Below are positions 1 to 5,407 of a DNA stretch of 7,644 nt, piece after piece. The stretch is from an uncultured Butyricicoccus sp. Its GTDB lineage: Bacteria; Bacillota; Clostridia; Oscillospirales; Butyricicoccaceae. Every line of letters begins with the position of its first letter. Position 1 is the first letter of the stretch. The position numbers and the translations under genes are program-made. The stretch covers positions 1-7,644 of the forward strand of contig URFQ01000101.1 of assembly GCA_900547195.1 (NCBI GenBank), written 5' to 3'. Below the pieces are notes generated by a model that saw only the letters and a list, made by a program, of their open reading frames with translations, made no database searches and had not been told where the DNA came from.

Positions 1-46
1 TTGGGACCAAATCTTCTATCGTTACCATGTGCAGCTTCAGTTGCAT
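1..46 (-). CDS. IS1182-type transposase, N-terminal start only (runs off the left edge)
   Basis: Only about 15 codons are in the window. The reading MQLKLHMVTIEDLVP resembles the N-terminus of IS1182-family DDE transposases, where a VTIEDLVP-like stretch precedes a conserved DHxLR segment (known of the family; the rest is outside the window). I chose the ATG at 46-44 because a GGGGG-rich ribosome binding site (about 53-57) lies 6-7 nt upstream. The alternative ATG at 52-50, in the same frame, touches that site. The frame stays open upstream into the broken AT-hook gene, back to the TAG at 379-377. Whether the transposase is intact cannot be seen. Family assignment rests on a short stretch. 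Confidence 0.55.
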   Translation of the reverse strand, partial: MQLKLHMVTIEDLVP

Positions 47-74
47 TTCCATCCCCCTCTTCGCTCTCTTTCTC

Positions 75-83
75 ATTATATCA
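75..83 (-). promoter_or_regulatory. Extended -10 promoter element for the transposase
   Basis: On the minus strand the sequence reads TGATATAAT, a perfect extended -10 (TGN-TATAAT), about 28 nt upstream of the transposase start. A TTGACA sits at 112-107, but its 26-nt distance from TATAAT is too long for a normal -35, so this would act as an extended -10 promoter. Inferred from consensus only. Confidence 0.45.
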
Positions 84-112
84 TATTTCCGGTGATATGC
101 GGGCTTTGTCAA

Positions 113-525
113 CAGCACCACTTTGTCTCGCTTGGACGGTTTAGCCTCGCCGGGAGCCGCCTTGTCAGCCTTAGAGGGGCGGCCCTTGCGGGGCCCGGAC
201 TTTTTGGGCTCCTTTTCAGCCTCCGTCCCGGTACGCTCCGCCTTATCAGACTTAGGTGGACGGCCCCGGCGCGGCTTTTCGGGCTTTTCACTCTCTGCAG
301 CAGGACGATCCGGCGCAGGATCCCTGGCCTCCTGTTCATGGGATGCCCCTGCCTTTTCCACCTCGGCCCGGGCCGCCTACCGCTTTTCTGCCATGAGCGC
401 GTCAATCTGCTCCGCAGAGATCACCACATCGCCGGGCTCCCCGTGGGCCGGATCAGCCACAGCGGGCGCGAGGCCTCCTCGGTTTTCTGCGCCTCGGGGC
501 CCGTGTTCAGTTTTTCATCTGCCAT
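113..525 (-). pseudogene. Broken gene for a Lys/Pro-rich AT-hook protein of a mobile element
   Basis: A strong start is present: AAAGGAGG (540-533) lies 7 nt before the ATG at 525-523, giving MADEKLNTGPEAQKTEEAS. The frame then closes at a TGA (423-421) after 34 residues. If one frameshift near 460 is allowed, the sequence continues as AVADPAHGEPGDVVISAEQ and IDALMAEKR, meets a TAG at 379-377, then resumes with a highly charged tail. That tail carries RRGRPPKSDKA and RKGRPSKADKA, two AT-hook-like motifs, and ends near KPSKRDKV. From memory, tails of this kind occur at the N-terminus of ParB-like and other proteins of clostridial integrative elements, but the C-terminal domain needed to prove it is missing. 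It appears to have been cut off by the insertion sequence at its left; the exact junction (about 100-125) is not resolved. With one frameshift, one nonsense codon and no C-terminus it is almost certainly non-functional. Confidence 0.6.
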
Positions 526-611
526 TCACTAACCTCCTTTTCGTGAAAGTTGCACAATTTTTGAGCTTAAATTTCTGTAATTATTTTTCTGCCTCCTTTC
601 GGTCTATCCAC

Positions 612-648
612 GCAAAAAAGCCGCCCAAGATAGCACCTGGACGGCTTT
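612..648 (-). terminator. Intrinsic terminator for minus-strand transcription
   Basis: The arms AAAGCCGCCCA (617-627) and TGGACGGCTTT (638-648) pair with one exception, which is a G-U pair in the minus-strand RNA but a C-A mismatch in the plus-strand RNA. On the minus strand the hairpin is followed by a run of six U (619-614). Both facts point to minus-strand use. It lies upstream of the broken AT-hook gene and so would end transcription arriving from the right, possibly from the 883-1431 gene or from a lost gene. Confidence 0.6.
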
Positions 649-846
649 CTGCGTAATGTGATAGATCAAATATTATTTTTTTCGGATTGCAGGCTCCGAA
701 AAGCCTTGTATTTACAGTGTTCCTAATAAGAAACAATCATATGTTGCGGCTTTTAAACCAATAAGGTGTGGCGGAAATGATTGAGAATATTATAGAAAAC
801 GAAAAATACGCTGGATACATTTATTTAGAGCTGTTGCTGCGTTTTT
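649..846. other. Gene-free accessory stretch with relics
   Basis: No intact gene with a ribosome binding site was found on either strand. It contains a hairpin with 8-bp arms (TTTTCGGA 679-686, TCCGAAAA 695-702) and no U-tract. It also contains a plus-strand open stretch (about 665-781) that reads like a protein fragment but has no start. A second fragment at 771-815 is listed separately. The stretch is best read as debris of a mobile region. Confidence 0.5.
771..815 (+). pseudogene. Possible relic of a serine recombinase
   Basis: This frame reads AEMIENIIENEKYAG. The spacing of hydrophobic residues followed by NEKYxG resembles the segment of large serine recombinases that reads like 'iLtNEKYtGD' in the Recombinase domain. 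Only this short patch is recognisable: the frame has a TAA nine bases upstream of the AEM stretch and the following residues do not match. A chance resemblance is quite possible. Confidence 0.25.
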
Positions 847-879
847 TGCCCCTGGCTATCATTGAGATAGCCAGGGGCA
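847..879. repeat. Perfect 14-bp inverted repeat with 5-nt loop
   Basis: TGCCCCTGGCTATC (847-860) and GATAGCCAGGGGCA (866-879) are exact reverse complements around the loop ATTGA. The repeat starts 3 bp past the stop of the 883-1431 minus-strand gene, the usual place for a terminator. On the minus strand, however, the hairpin is followed by A residues, and on the plus strand by GGGTTAATTT, so neither direction has a classic U-tract. It may be a terminator that also needs other factors, an RNA-stabilising 3' hairpin, or a leftover mobile-element palindrome. Confidence 0.7.
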
Positions 880-882
880 GGG

Positions 883-1431
883 TTAATTTGCACAATTGCG
901 GGCAGTATGTTGCTGTTGCATAACGCCGCTGCTCATATAACTGCACATATCGAGAGCAAGGCGTTGACAAACCGGAGCAATGCTGGTAAACGTATTATAA
1001 TTGCCAGCTAACATATTTGCGGCAATTGTTTCAAGCAGATCACATTCATGGCCAATCATGGCAGTCCACTCCGTAATTCGCCAATAAGGATTCATTTTGC
1101 ATAGTAACTGTGCCGTTTGGCGCCCGTTTTCTTTCCATTGATGATCGATAGATTCTGTATGGCTGCTGCCTGCAAGTAAGTGATCGACAAAGCAGATAAA
1201 CAGATGGTTATTATTTTGTATAGCGGAAATCAGATTTTGACCGTCCTTTGTAGGATAGATGCTTGAAATGATTGCCGCATACGTGTTAATCATGCTTTCC
1301 AGCTTTTCTCGCGACGGAGTGCGGAGCGGTGTGTCAAAAAGTGCGTTGTTGAGATAGGTCAACTGCCAAAACAGGTTTTCGGTCGCATAGCTGCTGAAAG
1401 CCTGATAAAGCCGCAATTCGTCTTCGTTCAT
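883..1431 (-). CDS. Small helical protein of the family often mislabelled acetylglutamate kinase
   Basis: This 182-residue protein has no signal peptide and no obvious membrane segment. I chose the ATG at 1431-1429 because GGGAGG lies 7 nt upstream; an in-frame ATG at 1515 lacks one. Recognisable features are an aromatic patch near residue 22 (NLFWQLTYLNN), a central DHLLAG (about 83-88), HQWKENG (97-103), then MNPYW (113-117), a Trp at 122, a His at 128, and LAGNY (141-145). This order (W with polar partners, xxINPYW, W, H, LxGNY) matches a Firmicutes family of about 150-190 residues, predicted mostly alpha-helical, that databases often name acetylglutamate kinase although it shows none of that enzyme's kinase fold. 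Its biochemical role is unknown to me. It stands alone among relics and is followed at once by the 14-bp inverted repeat. The frame is clean, so it is probably functional. Confidence 0.7.
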   Translation of the reverse strand: MNEDELRLYQAFSSYATENLFWQLTYLNNALFDTPLRTPSREKLESMINTYAAIISSIYPTKDGQNLISAIQNNNHLFICFVDHLLAGSSHTESIDHQWKENGRQTAQLLCKMNPYWRITEWTAMIGHECDLLETIAANMLAGNYNTFTSIAPVCQRLALDMCSYMSSGVMQQQHTARNCAN

Positions 1432-1522
1432 AGAACTGCCTCCCTTCACTTTATAGAATATGATATTTATAAAACAAATGTGCAGAATAAACGGCTTGAG
1501 GAAGTCATGTTGCAACGATTAA

Positions 1523-1663
1523 GAAGCCGGAAAGCTACAAGATACGTTTAGAACGGAAGAAAGCGAAAGACGCCAAAGCCTTGCAGCCGAGATCGCACAG
1601 ATTACTGCCGCCGTGGTTTGCCCGGAGCAGATTAAGACAACTTTAAACTATCTGGATGATTAG
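1523..1663 (+). pseudogene. C-terminal protein fragment of unknown family
   Basis: A plus-strand frame free of stops reads as a plausible charged, helical C-terminus, including ERRQSLAAEIAQITAAV and PEQIKTTLNYLDD before the TAG at 1661-1663. It has no start codon with a ribosome binding site, and a TAA lies directly before it. Downstream (1664-1789) another frame contains VADGGLDDYYSLGRPW, which suggests the same gene continued and was frameshifted. I do not recognise the family. It is most likely debris of a mobile-element gene pointing toward the sensor kinase gene. Confidence 0.35.
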
Positions 1664-1789
1664 GAAATTTACGGATTTCAGAGCGAGTGGCAGATGGTGG
1701 GCTTGATGATTACTATTCTTTGGGCCGCCCCTGGAAAAGTACAAATCGTATGCAAAATCTGTCAGGTTGCTTCCGTCAGACAGGCGTGG

Positions 1790-3031
1790 TTATGATTTTA
1801 CAGGTATGACAATCACCAGATCGAAAACTCCGTTCTCTGCTTTTGCTTCGAGCGAACCACAGTAGCGCTGAGCGATTGTCTCCATAGTCTTAAGCCCAAA
1901 TCCATGTGCGCGCGGATCGGATTTAGTTGTATCAAACCGGCCGCCTTGCTTCTGCCGTGAACCATGGTATGCGTTTTGCACACGAATCATCAGCATACCC
2001 TTGTCTGCGCGGGTACGCAGTGTGATGGTTTTCTCTTCCGCTTCCTGTGCAGCCTCAATTGCGTTGTCCAGCGCATTGCCGAACAGTGCGGCAAGGTCGA
2101 GATCGGACAAAGGGAGTGTACCCGGCAGATGCGCGGTACATTGCAGAAGCAAGCCAGCCTCTTCCGCAGCTGCCGCCTTGGCCGCCAGCACAGCATTTAC
2201 GGTTGGATGAGCGCAGTAACGTGCGGCCTGTGGGCGGGCAGCTGCTTGCAAGCCGCGCAGATACTCCAAAGCCTTTTGATTCTCACCTGCATCCAGAAGC
2301 CCGGACAACGCAGTGAAATGATTCGCCATATCATGGCGCAGCCGTCGCAGCTGCGTTTGCTCACGTTCGATGTTGTTCCAGTACAAGGCACGAATTTGAT
2401 AGAGTTGGTTTTCACTTTCGTTTTTTTCATGCTGATATAGAATGGTGATTGCATACAACAGGACCAGCGCGCTGAAAAACGCAAACGGCAGGACTGTGTA
2501 CCCGATGGCTTTTTCCGCTATGTCGTAGTACCCGTAACGGCTCAGTGCAACGATGGAAATAGTAGCGCTCATGGGAAGTAAGGCCAGAGCAAAAATCAGC
2601 TTCCATAAGCGTGGAGACAGCGTATAGCGCTCTTCGCGAAGCAGATGGCGCGCTGCAAGAAGGATTCCAAGCCAGACGGCGAACCGCAGCGGCTGAAAGA
2701 AGTAGTAAAAAAGGATGCGGGAATTGTCAATCATTGCATTGAGAGACATAATCAGCGGATAAAGCACAAGCGTTATTGCAAGCTTAGGAATCCGATCATC
2801 GGTATAGAGGAAAAACATCCCGAGCACAAAGAACGGAAGCGTGTACAGGATGTTCACCGGGTCTGCAATATAGATTATCATATTCAGCGCAAGCAGGAAC
2901 ATGGCGTAACGCAATACAAGCCAAAGCTTTCGTCCCTTCTTCGGGGTCAGGAATTTGGCGGTCAGCCACATGGCAAAGAGTGGGGTGCTGACACCGCATG
3001 CGAATTGAACCGCATAAAAAAGGAATATCAT
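1790..3031 (-). CDS. GHKL-type sensor histidine kinase (AgrC-like)
   Basis: This 413-residue membrane kinase is the presumed partner of the LytTR regulator just upstream. Residues 1 to about 200 hold six or seven hydrophobic segments (roughly 3-26, 38-58, 61-76, 84-100, 115-130, 142-162, 178-199), the usual polytopic sensor of the AgrC/ComD class. A short linker leads to the phosphoacceptor motif LRRLRHDMANH with His233. The GHKL ATPase domain follows, with N-box FGNALDNAIEA (N319, D322, N323) and G-box HGFGL (376-380), preceded by the usual TTKSD stretch. All catalytic motifs are present, so it should be active. It starts at 3031 with GGAGG (3043-3039) 7 nt upstream, and its ATG overlaps the regulator's TGA (ATGA), indicating translational coupling. 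The sensed ligand cannot be told; no autoinducer peptide or processing protease gene lies next to it. Confidence 0.92.
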   Translation of the reverse strand: MIFLFYAVQFACGVSTPLFAMWLTAKFLTPKKGRKLWLVLRYAMFLLALNMIIYIADPVNILYTLPFFVLGMFFLYTDDRIPKLAITLVLYPLIMSLNAMIDNSRILFYYFFQPLRFAVWLGILLAARHLLREERYTLSPRLWKLIFALALLPMSATISIVALSRYGYYDIAEKAIGYTVLPFAFFSALVLLYAITILYQHEKNESENQLYQIRALYWNNIEREQTQLRRLRHDMANHFTALSGLLDAGENQKALEYLRGLQAAARPQAARYCAHPTVNAVLAAKAAAAEEAGLLLQCTAHLPGTLPLSDLDLAALFGNALDNAIEAAQEAEEKTITLRTRADKGMLMIRVQNAYHGSRQKQGGRFDTTKSDPRAHGFGLKTMETIAQRYCGSLEAKAENGVFDLVIVIPVKS

Positions 3032-3747
3032 ATGCCGTCCTCCAGCATTGCGCGTGTAAGTGCCAGCATGGCGTCTTTCCTATAGGATCGTGAAATCGTC
3101 AGGTTTTCCGTACCAACCGACACTTCGCCGTCTCCAATGCGGGAAACCGCGCCCGCTCGTACCAGATACCGCTGGTGAATACGTACGAACCCGCTGCCGT
3201 CCAGTTCCTCCTGCACCTCATCCAGTTTTCCATAGAAGGTAAAGCTGCGGCTTGCGGTAACACAAGTGATCAGGCGGCGGTCGGAAAAGAAATACAGGAT
3301 TTCGCGGCGCGGAATGCGGTAAGTGCCTTCCGTATTGCGGCAGAGAAATACTGCATTGGAAGCCAGATGCAGCGCTGCAAACGCACGGGTCAGCACGCGG
3401 TTCAGCCGGTCAGGCTGCGCAGGCTTCATCAGATAGTCCAGTGCTCCAACCTCATAGCCGTCGAATACATAATCAGCGTATCCTGTGACAAACACGAGCT
3501 GTACGGCCGCATTTCGGGCGCGGATGCGCCGCGCGGCCTCCATTCCGTCCATACTCCCCATTTCAATGTCGAGAAATAGCAAATCCAGTTCGGTATGGTG
3601 CTTTTCAAACCAGCCGAGCACACCTTCGCCGGAAGAGAACTCGAAAATATTATATTCAGAACCACGGGCATAAAGGTTCCTCTCCAGAGCGGATCGCAGC
3701 TGCATTCGTGCGGCAGCATTATCGTCGCAAATACCGATGTGAATCAT
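3028..3747 (-). CDS. LytTR-family response regulator (AgrA-like)
   Basis: This is a 239-residue two-domain regulator. The receiver domain (1 to about 120) has the acidic pair D8/D9, the phosphoacceptor Asp60 in LLFLDIEM, the switch Thr88 in FVTGY and Lys108 in LMKPA. The C-terminal LytTR DNA-binding domain (about 132-235) shows the family pattern: ILYFFSDRRLI, the TFYGKLDEVQEEL helix, GFVRIHQRYLVR, and a final SRSYRKDA. Such domains bind direct repeats of about 9 bp upstream of target promoters. CCTCCC on the plus strand (3755-3760) gives a GGGAGG site 7 nt before the ATG at 3747. It is the first gene of a leftward operon with the kinase, and its promoter is at 3775-3803. Likely targets are its own operon and/or the divergent traX-ABC operon, since both share one intergenic region (inference). 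Confidence 0.93.
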   Translation of the reverse strand: MIHIGICDDNAAARMQLRSALERNLYARGSEYNIFEFSSGEGVLGWFEKHHTELDLLFLDIEMGSMDGMEAARRIRARNAAVQLVFVTGYADYVFDGYEVGALDYLMKPAQPDRLNRVLTRAFAALHLASNAVFLCRNTEGTYRIPRREILYFFSDRRLITCVTASRSFTFYGKLDEVQEELDGSGFVRIHQRYLVRAGAVSRIGDGEVSVGTENLTISRSYRKDAMLALTRAMLEDGI

Positions 3748-3774
3748 ACGTGTTCCTCCCTTAACGTGTTTTTT

Positions 3775-3803
3775 ATTTTACTACAGATCTGTAAAATTGC
3801 CAA
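3775..3803 (-). promoter_or_regulatory. Promoter of the regulator-kinase operon with a palindrome in the spacer
   Basis: On the minus strand there is TTGGCA (3803-3798), a 17-bp spacer, and TAAAAT (3780-3775), a good SigA-type promoter that would start transcription near 3768, just ahead of the ribosome binding site at 3760-3755. The spacer contains TACAGATCTGTA (3782-3793), a perfect 12-bp palindrome placed where a bound protein would block or reshape the promoter. Predicted from consensus only. Confidence 0.6.
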
Positions 3804-3814
3804 ACCAGATATTA

Positions 3815-3856
3815 CAAAACTTCTGCAAAACTTTACATACTCATGTGATACTTTAC
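3815..3856. promoter_or_regulatory. Direct repeats, candidate LytTR binding sites
   Basis: CAAAACTT occurs at 3815-3822 and 3826-3833, 11 bp apart. ACTTTAC occurs at 3830-3836 and 3850-3856, 20 bp apart. Read on the minus strand they give AAAGT(T) cores one and two helical turns apart, just upstream of the leftward promoter, where an activator would sit. LytTR regulators are known to bind paired direct repeats about two turns apart, so this is the best candidate operator in the window. Assignment to this regulator is inference. Confidence 0.4.
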
Positions 3857-3859
3857 CAT
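3832..3859 (+). promoter_or_regulatory. Weak candidate promoter for the traX-ABC operon
   Basis: TTTACA (3832-3837) and TACCAT (3854-3859) are separated by 16 bp. The -10 is poor and the start would fall inside the 3858-3885 hairpin, so the call is tentative. The two hexamers overlap the ACTTTAC repeats, so a bound regulator would compete with or recruit polymerase here. The TTGACA at 3873-3878 has no acceptable -10 at 16-18 bp. Confidence 0.25.
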
Positions 3860-3885
3860 ACGCCTGTCATTTTTGACAGGCGTAT
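3858..3885. repeat. Perfect 12-bp inverted repeat in the divergent control region
   Basis: ATACGCCTGTCA (3858-3869) and TGACAGGCGTAT (3874-3885) pair perfectly around TTTT. On the plus strand it is followed by TTGTTTCC, a weak U-rich tail, so in RNA it could act as a leader hairpin or attenuator ahead of traX. No plus-strand gene lies upstream for it to terminate. As DNA it could be a dimer binding site. It lies 53 bp before the traX start. Confidence 0.6.
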
Positions 3886-3938
3886 TTGTTTCCTCGGAAA
3901 TCCGGCGGTAAACTGAATATGAAAAGGAGGAGCAAGCC

Positions 3939-4646
3939 ATGAATGAAAACAAACTTAAAACCAATCTGGATACCAATTTCCTCAAGCTAATCGCCATTTT
4001 GTGCATGCTGGTTGATCATGCAGGGGATGTGTTTTTTCCGGAATATCCGGTTTTCCGCTGGGTTGGGCGTCTCGCATTTCCGATCTTCTGCTACTGCATG
4101 ACTGTTGGGCTGCTATACACGCACGATATGAGGCGGTATCTGCTACGCTTGGGGCTGTTTGCAATAATTTCACAGCCGTTTTATATTCTAGCCTTCCATC
4201 CGGGACACTTTACAGAAAACTTCACCCAGTGGAACATCTTTTTCACGCTATTTCTATCCCTGCTTGCTATGTGGGGCTTTCAGCAGAAAAAATGGTGGCT
4301 GTTTGCGCTCGCAGCGTTTGTGGTTTGCTGGTGGAATTTTGATTATTCCGGCAGCGGCATTATTTTAATGCTGATTTTCTATCTTTGTCGGAATAAACCG
4401 GCGCTTGGAGCCTTCCTGTTTGTGCTGAGCTATGTTCCAGCCTTTTTCCATGGCGACCCCAATGATCCGCTGTCGTGGATGGTTGCCGGGCATGCAATCG
4501 ACTGGACCGCGTTCACCATTTTGGCAGCACCGTTTATTTTTCTGCGGACAGGATTCTATCCGCGGATTCCCAAATGGTTCTTTTATGTGTTTTATCCCGC
4601 GCATCTGGCAGTCATTGCCGGTGTGCGTCTGATTTTCCAAGTTTAA
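3939..4646 (+). CDS. TraX-family integral membrane protein
   Basis: This 235-residue protein is almost entirely membrane-embedded, with about seven or eight hydrophobic segments. Family marks, in order, are LKLIAILCMLVDHAG (15-29), RWVGRLAFPIFCY (40-52), YLLRLGLFAIISQPFY (67-82), NIFFTLFLSLL (99-109), the DYSGSGI loop (135-141) and FFYVFYPAHL (214-223). The TraX family is named after the F-plasmid protein that acetylates the pilin N-terminus, and its folding pattern recalls membrane acyltransferases. Chromosomal copies in Firmicutes are common and mostly uncharacterised. The start is well supported by AAAAGGAGG (3922-3930), 8 nt upstream. It is the first gene of the rightward operon, with only 15 bp to the ABC ATPase start, and no conjugation gene is near. 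A role in acetylating a peptide or envelope component is therefore possible but unproven. Length and motifs look complete. Confidence 0.88.
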   Translation: MNENKLKTNLDTNFLKLIAILCMLVDHAGDVFFPEYPVFRWVGRLAFPIFCYCMTVGLLYTHDMRRYLLRLGLFAIISQPFYILAFHPGHFTENFTQWNIFFTLFLSLLAMWGFQQKKWWLFALAAFVVCWWNFDYSGSGIILMLIFYLCRNKPALGAFLFVLSYVPAFFHGDPNDPLSWMVAGHAIDWTAFTILAAPFIFLRTGFYPRIPKWFFYVFYPAHLAVIAGVRLIFQV

Positions 4647-4661
4647 GAAAGGATGATTTTT

Positions 4662-5402
4662 ATGTTGCAAGTAAACGATCTGTACAAATCCTATCAGGTG
4701 GGCAAAGACACCTATGAAGTGCTGAAGGGGATATCCTTCGAGGTGCAGAAAGGGGAATTTGTCGCCGTCATGGGACCCAGCGGTTCGGGCAAGACCACGC
4801 TGCTCAACTGTATTTCCTGTTATATCCCGGCCGACCGGGGTACCATTGCGCTCGGAGGGGAGGTGATCGCGGCGCTGGATGAAGAAATGCTTGCCAAAGT
4901 GCGTAATCAGAAGCTTGGTTTTGTATTTCAGGACTTTCTACTGCTCGACGGACTGACCGTACGCGAAAATATCATGCTGCCACGCATCATTGCCGGCAAA
5001 GCGGATAAGGCGATGGAACAGGCGGCGGGCCAGCTATGCGATGTGTTTGGCATCAGCCATATCCAAAGCAAATATCCGGCTGAGATTTCGGGCGGTGAAA
5101 AGCAGCGTACTGCGGTGGCGCGTGCGCTGATCAATAATCCGCTGCTGATCCTTGCAGACGAACCGACTGGCAATTTGGACAGCAAATCTTCCCGGGCGGT
5201 GATTGACAGCTTCTTACGTGCGCGCGAAAGCCTAGACGCAACCATTTTTATGGTGACGCACGACAGCTTTGCGGCCTCATTCTGTGATCGCGTGGTAATC
5301 CTGCGCGACGGCGTCGTATACCGTTCGCTGCAAAACCACGGAGACCGCGGCCGCTTCCAAGACGAACTGCTGGATGTCATCCGGGAAATGGGCAAGGAGT
5401 GA
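4662..5402 (+). CDS. ABC transporter ATP-binding protein, BceA/MacB type
   Basis: This 246-residue soluble ATPase powers the permease that follows. Motifs are Walker A GPSGSGKTT (38-46), Q-loop FVFQDF with Gln90, signature ISGGE (142-146, with E in place of the usual Q), Walker B LLILADE (161-167), D-loop NLDS (171-174) and switch His200 in MVTHD. The stretch FQDFLLLDGLTVRENI is typical of BceA-like peptide-antibiotic transporters and of the wider MacB/LolD class. I chose the ATG at 4662 because AAAGGA (4648-4653) lies 8 nt upstream; the ATG at 4653 overlaps that site. It lies 15 bp after traX, and its TGA (5400-5402) falls in the leader of the permease gene, 5 bp before the permease ATG, so the three genes are very likely cotranscribed. 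All catalytic residues are present. Confidence 0.95.
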   Translation: MLQVNDLYKSYQVGKDTYEVLKGISFEVQKGEFVAVMGPSGSGKTTLLNCISCYIPADRGTIALGGEVIAALDEEMLAKVRNQKLGFVFQDFLLLDGLTVRENIMLPRIIAGKADKAMEQAAGQLCDVFGISHIQSKYPAEISGGEKQRTAVARALINNPLLILADEPTGNLDSKSSRAVIDSFLRARESLDATIFMVTHDSFAASFCDRVVILRDGVVYRSLQNHGDRGRFQDELLDVIREMGKE

Positions 5403-5407
5403 TTTTT

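Noticed and set aside
109..405. Minus-strand frame of 98 codons inside the pseudogene
   Set aside because: It is a different frame from the one with the RGRPPK motifs; its Arg-rich product has no recognisable pattern.
29..532. Long plus-strand open frame (167 codons) at the left edge
   Set aside because: It lies opposite the AT-hook pseudogene and transposase start, has no ribosome binding site, and its Arg/Leu-rich product is what the reverse of GC-rich Lys/Pro coding DNA gives.
592..600. AAAGGAGG on the minus strand as a ribosome binding site for an extra gene
   Set aside because: No ATG, GTG or TTG with an open frame follows at a usable distance; probably the remnant of a lost start.
123..656. 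Plus-strand open frame of 177 codons
   Set aside because: It is the antisense of the pseudogene, runs through the minus-strand terminator, and has no ribosome binding site.
1741..1789. Terminator after the kinase gene
   Set aside because: Only a 5-bp arm with a long loop could be drawn; too weak to call.
1694..1795. 33-codon plus-strand peptide with a hydrophobic N-terminus and two Cys, as a signal-peptide candidate
   Set aside because: There is no ribosome binding site, it overlaps the end of the kinase gene, and it falls in the decayed remnant; nothing supports its expression.
1964..2440. Plus-strand frame of 158 codons opposite the kinase gene
   Set aside because: Antisense of the kinase catalytic region; no start signal and no family pattern.
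2645..3085. Plus-strand frame of 146 codons opposite the kinase sensor domain
   Set aside because: A strongly hydrophilic product is the expected antisense of membrane segments; no ribosome binding site.
3873..3878. TTGACA as the -35 of the traX promoter
   Set aside because: No acceptable -10 at 16-18 bp (GGAAAT at 17), and it is part of the hairpin arm.
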